From Ruminococcaceae bacterium UBA5413 (GTDB taxonomy: Bacteria > Bacillota > Clostridia > Oscillospirales > Acutalibacteraceae): DNA of 13,877 nt. The translations under genes were made by a program, and so were the position numbers. Numbering within the stretch: position 1 is the stretch's first letter; every line of letters begins with the position of its first letter. Below the pieces are notes generated by a model. That model was not told where the DNA came from, did not search any database, and saw nothing but the letters and a program-made list of their open reading frames with translations. The stretch covers positions 1 to 13,877 of the forward strand of contig DHNP01000024.1 in the NCBI GenBank assembly GCA_002409585.1, in the 5' to 3' direction. This document shows, piece by piece, positions 1 through 7,002 of this stretch.

Positions 1-44
1 TCTCTTTTTCCTGCTATTTGTTCCCAATTCGATTATTCGTATGA

Positions 45-81
45 AAAACGCCGCTTGGGTCTGAATCCCAAACGGCGTTTT
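45..81. terminator. Bidirectional Rho-independent terminator
   Basis: Stem AAAACGCCG (45-53) pairs with CGGCGTTTT (73-81), and an inner TTGGG (55-59) pairs with CCCAA (67-71). The T run closes the plus-strand side and an A run lies on the other side, so it can work in both directions. It probably ends a plus-strand gene lying left of the window, and it may also catch transcripts of the minus-strand cassette that ends at 230. Confidence 0.7.
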
Positions 82-92
82 GTCTACAGGCT

Positions 93-127
93 GAGGTCAT
101 GCCAAATGGCATGGCCTCTTTTCCATA
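93..127 (+). repeat. Hairpin direct repeat, copy 1
   Basis: GAGGTCATGCCA (93-104) pairs with TGGCATGGCCTC (107-118) through a two-base loop, with one G-T wobble, and is followed by TTTTCCATA. A near-identical copy in the same orientation lies at 1995-2030. Over about 35 bases the copies differ by one substitution and one loop base. By itself it looks like a terminator. As a pair, the copies bracket the XRE/membrane-protein cassette. Confidence 0.75.
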
Positions 128-229
128 AAATCAATTTCGGAACTGAGCGATTCGACACTGATCAAACCTGTTTTTCGCAAACGGCTATAAAGTAAACGAG
201 CCTTTTAAAGACTTTGGTTGAGCCTGAGT

Positions 230-538
230 TTATCGTTGAATAATACCAGAAACCGCTAAAAAAGCAGCACTGATAAACAATAAAAATAGCAATATTATCT
301 TTCTCATATAGGATTTTTCTCTATAGTGGTAATATTTTGTCGCTGTCTCAACGATTTCCGAAAGACAGTTAACTGACAGTACAATCCATCCGACAAAGCC
401 TTGCTTGCAGATTAACGATACGATTACAATTATTGCAACCGCATATCCTTCAACGATACGTGCATTTCGACTTGCTTTCAGATCAATCTCACGATCACGC
501 TCATCTTTTATCAATTCATTGACCGGTTTCTTTACCAT
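230..538 (-). CDS. Small membrane protein, DUF6442-like
   Basis: A 102-residue protein with a charged N-terminal 30 residues and about three hydrophobic segments (roughly 31-44, 47-63 and 80-100). The N-terminus carries KDERDREIDLKASRNA (11-26), a DERD-x2-I-x2-K/S-x3-A signature also found in the next two genes upstream. It resembles the DUF6442 family often found beside XRE regulators in Clostridia; that match is from memory and not certain. Here the motif precedes the first membrane segment, so the protein matches the C-terminal half of its two larger neighbours. It is the last gene of the minus-strand operon. Function is unknown; a role with the neighbouring regulator is inferred from position only. 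Confidence 0.75.
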   Translation of the reverse strand: MVKKPVNELIKDERDREIDLKASRNARIVEGYAVAIIVIVSLICKQGFVGWIVLSVNCLSEIVETATKYYHYREKSYMRKIILLFLLFISAAFLAVSGIIQR

Positions 539-576
539 AACTTATCACCTTTGACCTATTTAAAAATAATGATGTT

Positions 577-1041
577 TTAGCTATGTTTTTCATAATGGAT
601 ATTAGCAAGCAGCATAACAACAAACAATATGCAAAGCACAACACATAAAGTTATTGAAATGATAAGAAAAATCTGTGTTTTAAACGCTCCATATAGAACT
701 AAACAGACAAAGCAACACGCGCACAGAATATAATTCAACAATTTTAGTGCCAATCGACTGCTTCTCATCGTTATGTAGATATCCCGTTCATCTATACTGT
801 CTGCGAGCTGCTCCAATGCTCCTTTCCGTGAAAAGGCAATGGAATAGTTTACTGCCGCCAGAGCAACTAGAAAAATCCCAACAATCAGAAAACGCCATTC
901 GAATTTTATGAGCAGTACCACCAAACAAATGATGGCGAGAATCGTGCTTATAATGCCATACACAAAGTTCTTTTCACTTTTTATCTTCAGCACATTCTTT
1001 TCGCCGTTCATAAAATGAGCATGATCTCTTTTTTTAAGCAT
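577..1041 (-). CDS. Four-helix small membrane protein with DERD motif
   Basis: A 154-residue protein with four predicted membrane helices (about 27-46, 50-69, 99-119 and 123-147). A loop after helix 2 holds DERD at 84-87, followed by IYITMRSSRLA. The start is supported by AAAGGAGG about nine bases upstream of the ATG; this site overlaps the stop codon of the preceding gene. The C-terminus ends in HYEKHS, matching YYEKHT in the preceding gene, which suggests tandem duplication and divergence. The layout is similar to DUF2178-type small membrane proteins. Substrate and activity cannot be read from the sequence. Confidence 0.8.
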   Translation of the reverse strand: MLKKRDHAHFMNGEKNVLKIKSEKNFVYGIISTILAIICLVVLLIKFEWRFLIVGIFLVALAAVNYSIAFSRKGALEQLADSIDERDIYITMRSSRLALKLLNYILCACCFVCLVLYGAFKTQIFLIISITLCVVLCILFVVMLLANIHYEKHS

Positions 1042-1056
1042 AAAATGTGTCCTCCT

Positions 1057-1473
1057 TTAAGTGTGTTTCTCATAATAAATACTAGAGATGATTTCGGCTA
1101 TCATCGAAATGTTGAAACCGAACGCCAGTCCAACCCCAGTATAAATAAGAAGCATTTCTTTTGCTGTGGTACCTAGAAACATGAAAGCAATCATCAATAT
1201 GAAACAAACTGTCTGTGTTATATTGAATGCCTTGCTTTTCGACTTCAACCTAATCAAATGGTTCCTTTCATCCAAATCAGCAATCTTATCTTGCTTTGAC
1301 ATTTGACAGGACATACTTCTCCGTGTTTCAACCATTGCTATGAGGAACATTGAAAGCATTAGTAAAACTGACTTAAGATCAAATGTTTTAAAGATACAGC
1401 ACAATAACAATGCAACACCTAAAAGGAATGAAACCACTCCTGCAATAAAAGATTTTTTGTTATAAATTTTCAT
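1057..1473 (-). CDS. Four-helix small membrane protein, paralogue of the next gene
   Basis: A 138-residue protein with four predicted membrane helices (about 8-28, 33-49, 84-101 and 105-130). The motif DLDERNHLIRLKSKSKA (67-83) sits between helices 2 and 3, exactly where the next gene has its DERD motif, and the C-terminus is YYEKHT. Its start lies inside the end of the XRE regulator gene (14-base overlap) behind a GGAGATGGAGG ribosome site, so the two are probably translationally coupled. The pairing suggests that this membrane protein is either controlled by the regulator or modulates it, as in other clostridial regulator plus membrane-protein pairs. That is inference. Confidence 0.8.
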   Translation of the reverse strand: MKIYNKKSFIAGVVSFLLGVALLLCCIFKTFDLKSVLLMLSMFLIAMVETRRSMSCQMSKQDKIADLDERNHLIRLKSKSKAFNITQTVCFILMIAFMFLGTTAKEMLLIYTGVGLAFGFNISMIAEIISSIYYEKHT

Positions 1474-1690
1474 ACTGCTTGTCCTCCATCTCCTTGTTTT
1501 CCTTTAAACAGCATAGATCTTCCACTGTTACCCCAAAAACTTGTGCCATCCGATATGCCAACAAAAGAGAAGGACTATACTGTCCTGTCTCAATAGAAAT
1601 AATCGTTCGTGAAGAAACATGGACTAGGTTGGCCAACTGTTGCTGGGTCAAGTTGGCTGCAGAACGGAACTCTTTTACTCGTGTTTTCAT
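1460..1690 (-). CDS. XRE-family HTH transcriptional regulator
   Basis: A 76-residue Cro/CI-type DNA-binding protein. The helix-turn-helix covers about residues 13-45 (LTQQQLANLVHVSSRTIISI then ETGQYSPSL), followed by the usual AYRMAQVFGVTVEDL helix. It ends soon after the DNA-binding domain, so it has no sensor domain and resembles small autoregulators. It is the first gene of the four-gene minus-strand operon, with AGAAAGGAG five bases before the ATG. A consensus promoter and a 44-bp dyad lie directly upstream, so autorepression of the whole cassette is the likely mode of control. The target and any inducer are unknown. Confidence 0.9.
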   Translation of the reverse strand: MKTRVKEFRSAANLTQQQLANLVHVSSRTIISIETGQYSPSLLLAYRMAQVFGVTVEDLCCLKENKEMEDKQYENL

Positions 1691-1705
1691 AAAGTACTCC
1701 TTTCT

Positions 1706-1749
1706 GCTAATATGAAATAAGCTTCACGTGAAGCATACTTCATATTAGC
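1706..1749. promoter_or_regulatory. Nested palindromic operator
   Basis: A 44-bp region has two concentric perfect inverted repeats with the same centre. The outer arms are GCTAATATGAA (1706-1716) and TTCATATTAGC (1739-1749). The inner palindrome is GCTTCACGTGAAGC (1721-1734). Only the four-base spacers between them break the symmetry. It covers the -10 element and the 5' leader of the regulator gene, the expected place for an autorepressor to block transcription. Binding by the adjacent XRE protein is inferred. Confidence 0.75.
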
Positions 1750-1770
1750 ATGCAGCTAGAATTCTGTCAA
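1742..1770 (-). promoter_or_regulatory. Sigma-A type promoter of the regulator cassette
   Basis: Read on the minus strand, a perfect TTGACA (complement of 1765-1770) is separated by 17 bases from TAATAT (complement of 1742-1747). It points into the XRE gene. The -10 element lies within the outer arm of the palindromic operator. Confidence 0.8.
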
Positions 1771-1994
1771 GGAAAAGATAAATTAAGATACCGGGCAGAT
1801 AACATTTTCACGATTGTGAAAAATGGTGGGCAGCTTATGTGATGTAAACCATGCCGCTTTTCAGATCATACGCCTGCTTTGTTTTCGTAAGCACCGCTAA
1901 AATGTTTTCCTATGTCACCACGGGTGGATACACTTTGTTTTTCACAATTATAGATGTATATCCTCTTTTTTGAGGGTATAGTATAAATAGCTCA
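1771..1994. other. Intergenic stretch without a convincing gene
   Basis: This AT-rich spacer lies between the promoter of the minus-strand cassette and the second hairpin repeat. It holds an inverted repeat, TTTTCAC (1805-1811) with GTGAAAA (1816-1822), that could be a protein-binding site. On the minus strand a short open stretch just below 1904 ends at 1839-1841 and reads like a C-terminal tail (ends LKSGMVYIT), but a stop precedes it and there is no start. It may be a gene remnant. Nothing else was seen. Confidence 0.4.
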
Positions 1995-2030
1995 GAGGTC
2001 ATGCCAAAATGGTATGGCCTCTTTTCCATA
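1995..2030 (+). repeat. Hairpin direct repeat, copy 2
   Basis: GAGGTCATGCCA (1995-2006) pairs with TGGTATGGCCTC (2010-2021) around an AAA loop and is followed by TTTTCCATA. It is the second copy of the element at 93-127, in the same orientation. The shared sequence runs through the T tract and five bases beyond, more than convergent terminators would need. Confidence 0.75.
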
Positions 2031-2071
2031 CATTCGAAAACAAAATAACGCGCCCTGCCGGGTAACTTTTG

Positions 2072-2115
2072 AGCGGCTGTGTTCTTCGTAACTGAAAAAC
2101 ACAGCCGCTTTTTTT
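2072..2115 (+). terminator. Strong Rho-independent terminator
   Basis: A perfect 12-bp stem AGCGGCTGTGTT (2072-2083) with AACACAGCCGCT (2098-2109) is followed by an unbroken T run to 2115. It lies upstream of the DUF6075-like gene, so transcripts entering from the left stop here and the ICE genes to the right would need a promoter after it. No clear promoter was found between 2116 and 2171. Confidence 0.85.
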
Positions 2116-2171
2116 GTTGCCATTTTTCAAAAAGTACCGCCCTGCAGAGCGTAATGAAAGGAATGATAACA

Positions 2172-2864
2172 ATGCCAGCGAGGTTTATGAGAGGTACGCC
2201 TCTCGCCTTAACTGAGATAGAAATGCAATTAATTCCCGGCTTTTCTCCCCGAAGCAACGGAGTCATGAGAAGCCGTTACAAATATACCTGCACCGACTGC
2301 GAATGCCGGTTCTGTACACAAATAACAGAAAAGAAAAAATGCTGCGGCTTTACAGGCTGCATTTGCCTTCCGGAGCGAATCGCAGCCGGTTGCGTATCCT
2401 ATGGGGAACTGCTCCGGCTGTTCCTAAGCGAAATCCAGCTTCGGACATTTGCTTCGCGGATAGAGAAGCTGCTCGAAGAAAGCGAGGCGAATCCGATGTT
2501 TTTCAGAAACGCGGAACACCGCAGAAGATTTCAAAGCCTGCGAAAAAGCGGATTGTTTCCGCTTTTGAACCTTTCCGAAGCCTATGCTGCGGCTGTTTTC
2601 CTGTTGACTTCCGATGCCTTCCTCTGGAAGCAATCAAAGGACTTCATCGATCAGAGCGGTATTCGCTTTAAAAATATTCGTATCCACGGTGTGGATCTGG
2701 ATGGCTACGCCATATTCCATACGGCAAGGGATCTGTATCACGGTACATACCATATCAGCGTTTCGGAACTAAGAGATCCGGAATTGATCAATGATAAGCT
2801 GCTCCGCCTGATCATTAACGCCTTTCTCATAAGACGGCACGGCATAGCGGCGATTCCAATATAG
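2172..2864 (+). CDS. Cys-rich ICE accessory protein, DUF6075-like
   Basis: About 230 residues from the ATG at 2172, chosen because AAAGGA lies nine bases upstream; the ATG at 2187 is a possible alternative. The reading frame is open back to 2079, but that stretch lies in the terminator. The N-terminus has the LTEIEMQLIPGFSPR block, then a cysteine cluster (Cys 40, 43, 45, 48, 57, 58, 63 and 65) suited to binding zinc or another metal. The C-terminal half, from FRNAEHRRRF to RRHGIAAIPI, resembles DUF6075-type proteins carried by clostridial ICEs, including the YAIFHTARDLYHGTYHISVS block. I recognise the family from ICE transfer regions, but its function is unknown. It ends 70 bases before the phage-derived terminase frame. 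Confidence 0.7.
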   Translation: MPARFMRGTPLALTEIEMQLIPGFSPRSNGVMRSRYKYTCTDCECRFCTQITEKKKCCGFTGCICLPERIAAGCVSYGELLRLFLSEIQLRTFASRIEKLLEESEANPMFFRNAEHRRRFQSLRKSGLFPLLNLSEAYAAAVFLLTSDAFLWKQSKDFIDQSGIRFKNIRIHGVDLDGYAIFHTARDLYHGTYHISVSELRDPELINDKLLRLIINAFLIRRHGIAAIPI

Positions 2865-2873
2865 AACAAAAAC

Positions 2874-2920
2874 AGCAGTCACAGGGCTTCTGGTTACAGC
2901 TGAAGTCAGGTGTGGCTGCT
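2874..2920 (+). other. Stem-loop after the DUF6075-like gene
   Basis: AGCAGTCACA (2874-2883) pairs with TGTGGCTGCT (2911-2920) with one wobble pair. Only three T residues follow, so it is a weak terminator at best. It could be an intercistronic RNA structure. It lies just left of the ICE/phage boundary. Confidence 0.45.
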
Positions 2921-2934
2921 TTGAAAGAGAGGTG

Positions 2935-3640
2935 ATGTTTATTAATAGCTTTTCCTATTACGACCTGATGTTTATGAAGGTTACGGAAGGCGCGGCCTCT
3001 TTTAATTCCGAGGAACAGAACGAACCGATTGATCCGGAAGACTGCCTGTTCAATGAAGAAAAATTCGACTACTACAATCCGCACGATGTCAATTTTGCCG
3101 ATAAGGACTTTGATTTTTACGGATTTGTCGATCCTTCCCTTGGCAAGAGCAAAAAGTCGGACTTTTCCGCAATCGTCACGGTTGCCAAATCCAGAAGCAC
3201 CGGTTATATGTATGTGGCCGACGCCGACGTGGATCGGCGGCTGCCGAGTGCCATTATTGACGCCGTGCTGAGCAAAGCGGTCTGGATCAAAAAAATCATT
3301 CGGAAAAAAGTATAAGGCTTTCGGCTGTGAAACCAACCAGTTTCAGTATTTCCTCAAAACAGAGCTGGCCAAGGAAAGTGCCCGACGCGGGATTTATCTT
3401 CCTATTAAGGAAGTTCAGCAGACATCTGATAAGGTAATGCGTGTCCAGACGCTGCAACCGGACATTGAAAACAAATACATCAAATTCAACCGGCAGCACA
3501 AAAGACTGCTGGAACAGCTGCAGTATTTCCCGATGGCCGACCATGATGACGGCCCGGATGCACTGGAAGGTTGCCGCACGATTGCCTGCGGTGGCAATAA
3601 AAAGCGCTTGAAATTCGGTAAAAGGAGGTTTGGCTTATAA
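2935..3640 (+). pseudogene. terL: Phage terminase large subunit, C-terminal fragment, frameshifted
   Basis: Only the RNase H-like nuclease half of TerL is present. The first catalytic region is GFVDPSLGKSKKSDFSA, then DADVDRRLP, and the last is DHDDGPDALEG near the end. The Walker A/B ATPase half that drives DNA packaging is missing. Phage-like sequence begins around the SYYDLMFMKVTEGAASFNSEE block, while the preceding few residues do not look like terminase. The frame then breaks near 3289-3315: removing one A from the seven-A run in ATCAAAAAAATC restores a continuous protein through FGKKYKAFGCETNQFQYF to the TAA at 3638-3640. That stop overlaps the portal ATG by one base, showing the original gene order. 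It cannot package DNA as it stands. The frameshift alone could be a homopolymer sequencing error, but the 5' truncation cannot. Confidence 0.85.
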
Positions 3641-5079
3641 TGAACGGCGATGTTAAAAATAGAATCTGGCGTCCCGAGAGAATCAAGCTGACCGACGATA
3701 TCAACGTGACGCCGGAAGTTATCGACTACTGCATCAAAAAATTCCGCCGCCATGAACGCCGGCTGATCACGCTCGAAAAGTACTATCAAAACGAAACGGC
3801 GATTCAGGGCCGCCTGATGGACGATCCGGATAAACCGAACAACCGGGTTTCCCACTCTTTCGCAAAATACATCACAAAAATCGCAACGGCCTATTTTATG
3901 GGATACGGCGTCAAATATGAGGTGGACAGCGAGGATGACGCATACAAGGCCGCCTACAAGCAGGCGCTGGATGATATTCTTGATTCCAACATGACCAAAA
4001 TCAAGCATTTCGAAGAAGCCAAGGAAATGGGAAAGCGCGGGATCTCCTACGAGCTGCTTTTCATCAATCCGGAGGGCAAACTTAAAACGCAGTATTATCA
4101 GGCCAACGAGATGATTCCGGTCTTCAGCCAGACACCGGCAAATTTTTTGACGATGGTTCTCCGCCCCTATACGCTTACCAGCATCGACGGGCGCGGCGAC
4201 GACGTGGAATATGTGGACGTCTATACCAAGCTTTACGTTTACAACTTTGTGCGTCGGCGCGGCGGTCAGTGGCAGCTGCAGGAAAAATTCAGTCATAACT
4301 TTTCCGACGTCCCGGTCATTATCCGGATGAATAACGCCGAACTGAAGGGCGATTTTGAAGACGTGATTCCGCAGATTGATACCTACGACAAGGCGGTCAG
4401 CGATACGTCCAACAATCTGGATTATTTTTCGGACGCCTATCTGGTGTTCGAGGGCATCGACGATCTTACCGCTACAGACGAAGACGGAAACGAGCTGTCG
4501 GCGACAGAAAGTGCGAAGGTTATGAAAGAGAATCGCACCATTCTGGCTCCGTCAGGATGCAAGCCGGGATTCATCACAAAGGATGCGGATGATACCGCCT
4601 CGGAAAATCATAAAAACCGGACATTCAAAGATATCTTTTTTCTTTCCCAGGTGCCGAATCTGACCGACGAGGAATTCGCCGGAAATCTTTCCGGCGTCGC
4701 CATCAAGTATAAGCTGTTCGGCCTTGAGGAGTTGTGTATCGAAAAAGAGACCTATTTCCGCTCCTCCGAAACAAAAAAAGTCCGCCTGATCACCGAATAC
4801 ATCAACGCGCTGCAGAACACCAAGTATGATTGGCGCGATGTTAAGCTGTCCTTCGACCGCTCGGCGGTCGCCAACACTTATGAGGCAGCGCAGACGATCA
4901 ACCTCCTGCGCGACGTGCTCTCCGAGGAAACGCTGATCGGATTGTACCCGGAGATTGACGATCCTGCCGCCGAGTTGGAAAAGAAGCAGAAGGAGCAGGC
5001 CGCCGAGGAAAACACCGGCACCGGTGATGGGAATGAACCATCCGGTGACGATCCGGGTCAGTCGGAGGGAGTGTTCTAA
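3640..5079 (+). CDS. Phage portal protein, SPP1 gp6-like
   Basis: A 479-residue protein of the SPP1 Gp6-like portal family, which forms the dodecameric ring at the capsid vertex through which DNA enters and leaves. Diagnostic blocks include NRVSHSFAKYITKIATAYFM in the first third, PVIIRMNN and IDTYDKAVSDTSNNLDYFSD in the middle, and FLSQVPNLTDEEFAGNLSGV followed by AIKYKLFG in the clip/stem region. The C-terminal 35 residues are acidic and Gly/Pro-rich, as is common for portals. AAAGGAGG lies before the ATG, which overlaps the terminase stop (TAATG). Length and reading frame look intact, in contrast to its neighbours on both sides. Confidence 0.93.
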   Translation: MNGDVKNRIWRPERIKLTDDINVTPEVIDYCIKKFRRHERRLITLEKYYQNETAIQGRLMDDPDKPNNRVSHSFAKYITKIATAYFMGYGVKYEVDSEDDAYKAAYKQALDDILDSNMTKIKHFEEAKEMGKRGISYELLFINPEGKLKTQYYQANEMIPVFSQTPANFLTMVLRPYTLTSIDGRGDDVEYVDVYTKLYVYNFVRRRGGQWQLQEKFSHNFSDVPVIIRMNNAELKGDFEDVIPQIDTYDKAVSDTSNNLDYFSDAYLVFEGIDDLTATDEDGNELSATESAKVMKENRTILAPSGCKPGFITKDADDTASENHKNRTFKDIFFLSQVPNLTDEEFAGNLSGVAIKYKLFGLEELCIEKETYFRSSETKKVRLITEYINALQNTKYDWRDVKLSFDRSAVANTYEAAQTINLLRDVLSEETLIGLYPEIDDPAAELEKKQKEQAAEENTGTGDGNEPSGDDPGQSEGVF

Positions 5080-6318
5080 TTGGAAAACTCCGGATATTGG
5101 CTGGATCGCGCCGAGCAGAACGCGAAAAAAGAATATCAGTACGCACAGCGGAAAGCCCAGCTTATCACCCGCTGGTTCGGGCGCTGCACCAGAAACATGC
5201 AGGGAAAAATCCGGGAATTTTATCGGAAATACGCCGACAAAGAAAAAATCAGTTATCAAAAGGCAAAGGAAATCCTTCCGGATCGGGACGCGCTGAATCT
5301 CACGCTTTAGGAATATCAGGAGCTCGTCCGGCAGTATCCGAAGGACACTGCCGCTCAGAAGCTGCTGGATCGGGCTCTGGCAAGCCGTGCCGTCAGCCAT
5401 GAGCAATTCCTGATCTTGCAGCTGAATATGTTGGCGACGGAGCTGTACGGCCAATATTCCACCGAAACCGGCGAAAGCCTGACGAAGGCTTTCGAAGACA
5501 TTTATTACAAAACGATTTTTGACCGGCAGCAGGCAGCCGGCCATGGCGGAGAATTTGGTCGCATCAGCACTCACCAGATTCAGGCGGCCACTTCCACCGC
5601 ATGGAAAGGGAAAAATTATTCCGAACGGATATGGGGCGATCAAAGGAAGTCACTTGCCCGGTATGTGGATCGAATCGTCACCAGCGGCGTCATTCAGGGA
5701 TCGTCCAACGGCGAAATGACCGCCCAACTTCAGGCCGCCATGAACACCCACGCTTATCAGGCACGGCGGCTGATCCGCACGGAGCACAGCCAGGTTGCGT
5801 CAAAGGCCAATCTTCTCGCATATCAGGAAAATGAAACGCCGCGCTTCCAGTTCCGGGCCGTGCTGGATTACCGTACTTCCGAGATCTGTCGGGAAATGGA
5901 CGGAAAGGTGTTTCTCGTCAGCGACGGCAAGGTGGGAATCAATATGCCGCCACTTCATCCGTTCTGCCGGTCGAAGACCGTCCCCTACCGCCCGGATGAT
6001 GAACTGGATGCCGACGATACTCGCGTCGCCCGGAACGGCAGCGGCGAAACTTATCAGGTACCGGCCAGCATGACGTACCGGGATTGGTACGACGCCCACG
6101 TGAAAGGTCACGCCGACGAACTGCTGGCGGAACAAAAATATAAAAACGGTGGAACCGATGCGCAGCAGTATGCGCAATATAAGTCGGCGCTCGGCAAAAA
6201 GGCCCCGCGTACCCTTGACCAATTCCAGAATCTCAAGTACACAGATCCCGCCGCGTGGGATGCTTTGAAATCACAGTACCGCAGCCAAAATTACCAGAAT
6301 CGGAAAAGCGGGGAGTAG
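5080..6318 (+). pseudogene. Minor head protein, SPP1 gp7/Mu F-like, with in-frame TAG
   Basis: Read as one gene this is 412 codons, starting at TTG (5080) behind GGAGGGAG that lies within the portal end. Codon 77 is TAG (5308-5310). The same frame is open on both sides and reads ...DALNLTL-stop-EYQELVRQYP..., a smooth coiled-coil-type sequence, so the stop is inside one ancestral gene. The C-terminal half has the Mu F/SPP1 gp7 domain: RLIRTEHSQVASKAN, LDYRTSEICREMDGKVF and PPLHPFCRSKT. In phages this protein binds portal and capsid and affects DNA delivery. No ribosome site was seen after the TAG, so the main domain is probably not made unless TAG is suppressed or recoded. The terminal codon is also TAG, with TAA two codons later. 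Confidence 0.85.
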
Positions 6319-6325
6319 TCGGTTT

Positions 6326-6349
6326 AAACGCCTTTTAAAGGGCGTTTTT
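6326..6349 (+). terminator. Intragenic-region terminator before the scaffold/capsid genes
   Basis: AAACGCC (6326-6332) pairs with GGCGTTT (6341-6347), followed by T residues to 6349. It sits in the largest gap of the head module, between minor head protein and scaffold, and could set the ratio of upstream to capsid transcripts. An AT-rich stretch follows, but no convincing -35/-10 pair was found. Confidence 0.65.
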
Positions 6350-6383
6350 ATCATATAAAAATAATTAAATGGAGGAAATCACC

Positions 6384-6983
6384 ATGCGCAAAAGAAAAAT
6401 TAGTACTATGTTTGGCATCCCGCGCTACTGCCGGTTTGACGGCGGCGGCGCAGCGCCCCAGCCGACTGATCCTGCACCTACCAATCCGGCACCTGCTCCC
6501 ACCGACCCCGCACCGAAGCCGGCAGATCCGGCCCCCAAGGAGCCGGCGAAAGCGGAACCGGCCAAGGGGACGGAAAACGTTATTACCTCGGAGCAGTTGG
6601 AGACTGCAAAGCAGCAGGCGGCCACCGACGCCGTCGAGGCGTACAAGCACCATCTAGAAGAAGCCAAGGATTTTGAAAAAATGACCGCCGAGGAAAAGGT
6701 GGTCTACCTTCAGAAGCAGATGGCGGATGAGAAGCTGGTTGGGTATACCACGCAGAAGCTCTCCGCTGCCGGCCTGCCGGTCGAATTTTCCTCTTTTGTC
6801 AAGGGAACGGATGAAAAGGACACCGACGAGCGGATCAAAACGCTCAAGGCCGCCTATGACAAGGGTGTTCAGGCCGGCGTTGACCAGCGTTTCAAAGCAA
6901 ACGGCTATGTCCCGAAAGGCACGGCTGCCGGTCAGCCCGGTGATGAAGCAAAGAAACGTCCTCGCGGCGTTTCCGTGAAATAA
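6384..6983 (+). CDS. Phage capsid scaffold protein, DUF4355-like
   Basis: About 199 residues. The ATG at 6384 is chosen over 6369 because GGAGG (6371-6375) is correctly spaced for it and the upstream ATG has none. The protein starts with a short basic and FDGGG segment, then a low-complexity linker of repeated PTDPAP/PADPAP-like units (about residues 23-58). A long charged helical region follows (VITSEQLETAKQQAATDAVE onward), the usual pattern of phage scaffolds that template capsid assembly and are then removed. Its position between minor head protein and major capsid supports the call. It is of normal length and undisrupted. Confidence 0.8.
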   Translation: MRKRKISTMFGIPRYCRFDGGGAAPQPTDPAPTNPAPAPTDPAPKPADPAPKEPAKAEPAKGTENVITSEQLETAKQQAATDAVEAYKHHLEEAKDFEKMTAEEKVVYLQKQMADEKLVGYTTQKLSAAGLPVEFSSFVKGTDEKDTDERIKTLKAAYDKGVQAGVDQRFKANGYVPKGTAAGQPGDEAKKRPRGVSVK

Positions 6984-7002
6984 GGAAGGGAGCTAAACAG
7001 TA

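Noticed and set aside
2079..2171. Upstream start for the DUF6075-like gene at 2079
   Set aside because: That start lies inside a perfect terminator stem and has no ribosome site. The peptide before 2172 does not look like protein of this family.
2189..2204. Small palindrome GAGAGGTACGCCTCTC as an attachment site
   Set aside because: It lies within the coding start of the DUF6075-like gene, is not repeated near the phage edges and has no matching partner.
1910..2266. Minus-strand open frame across the terminator region
   Set aside because: It runs through the second hairpin repeat, the strong terminator and the start of the DUF6075-like gene, without a ribosome site or recognisable domain.
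3415..4296. Long minus-strand open frame opposite the portal gene
   Set aside because: It is antisense to a well-recognised portal, has no ribosome site and no family resemblance. It arises from the codon bias of the real gene. The same applies to the long minus-strand frames at 4552-5643 and 7075-8025.
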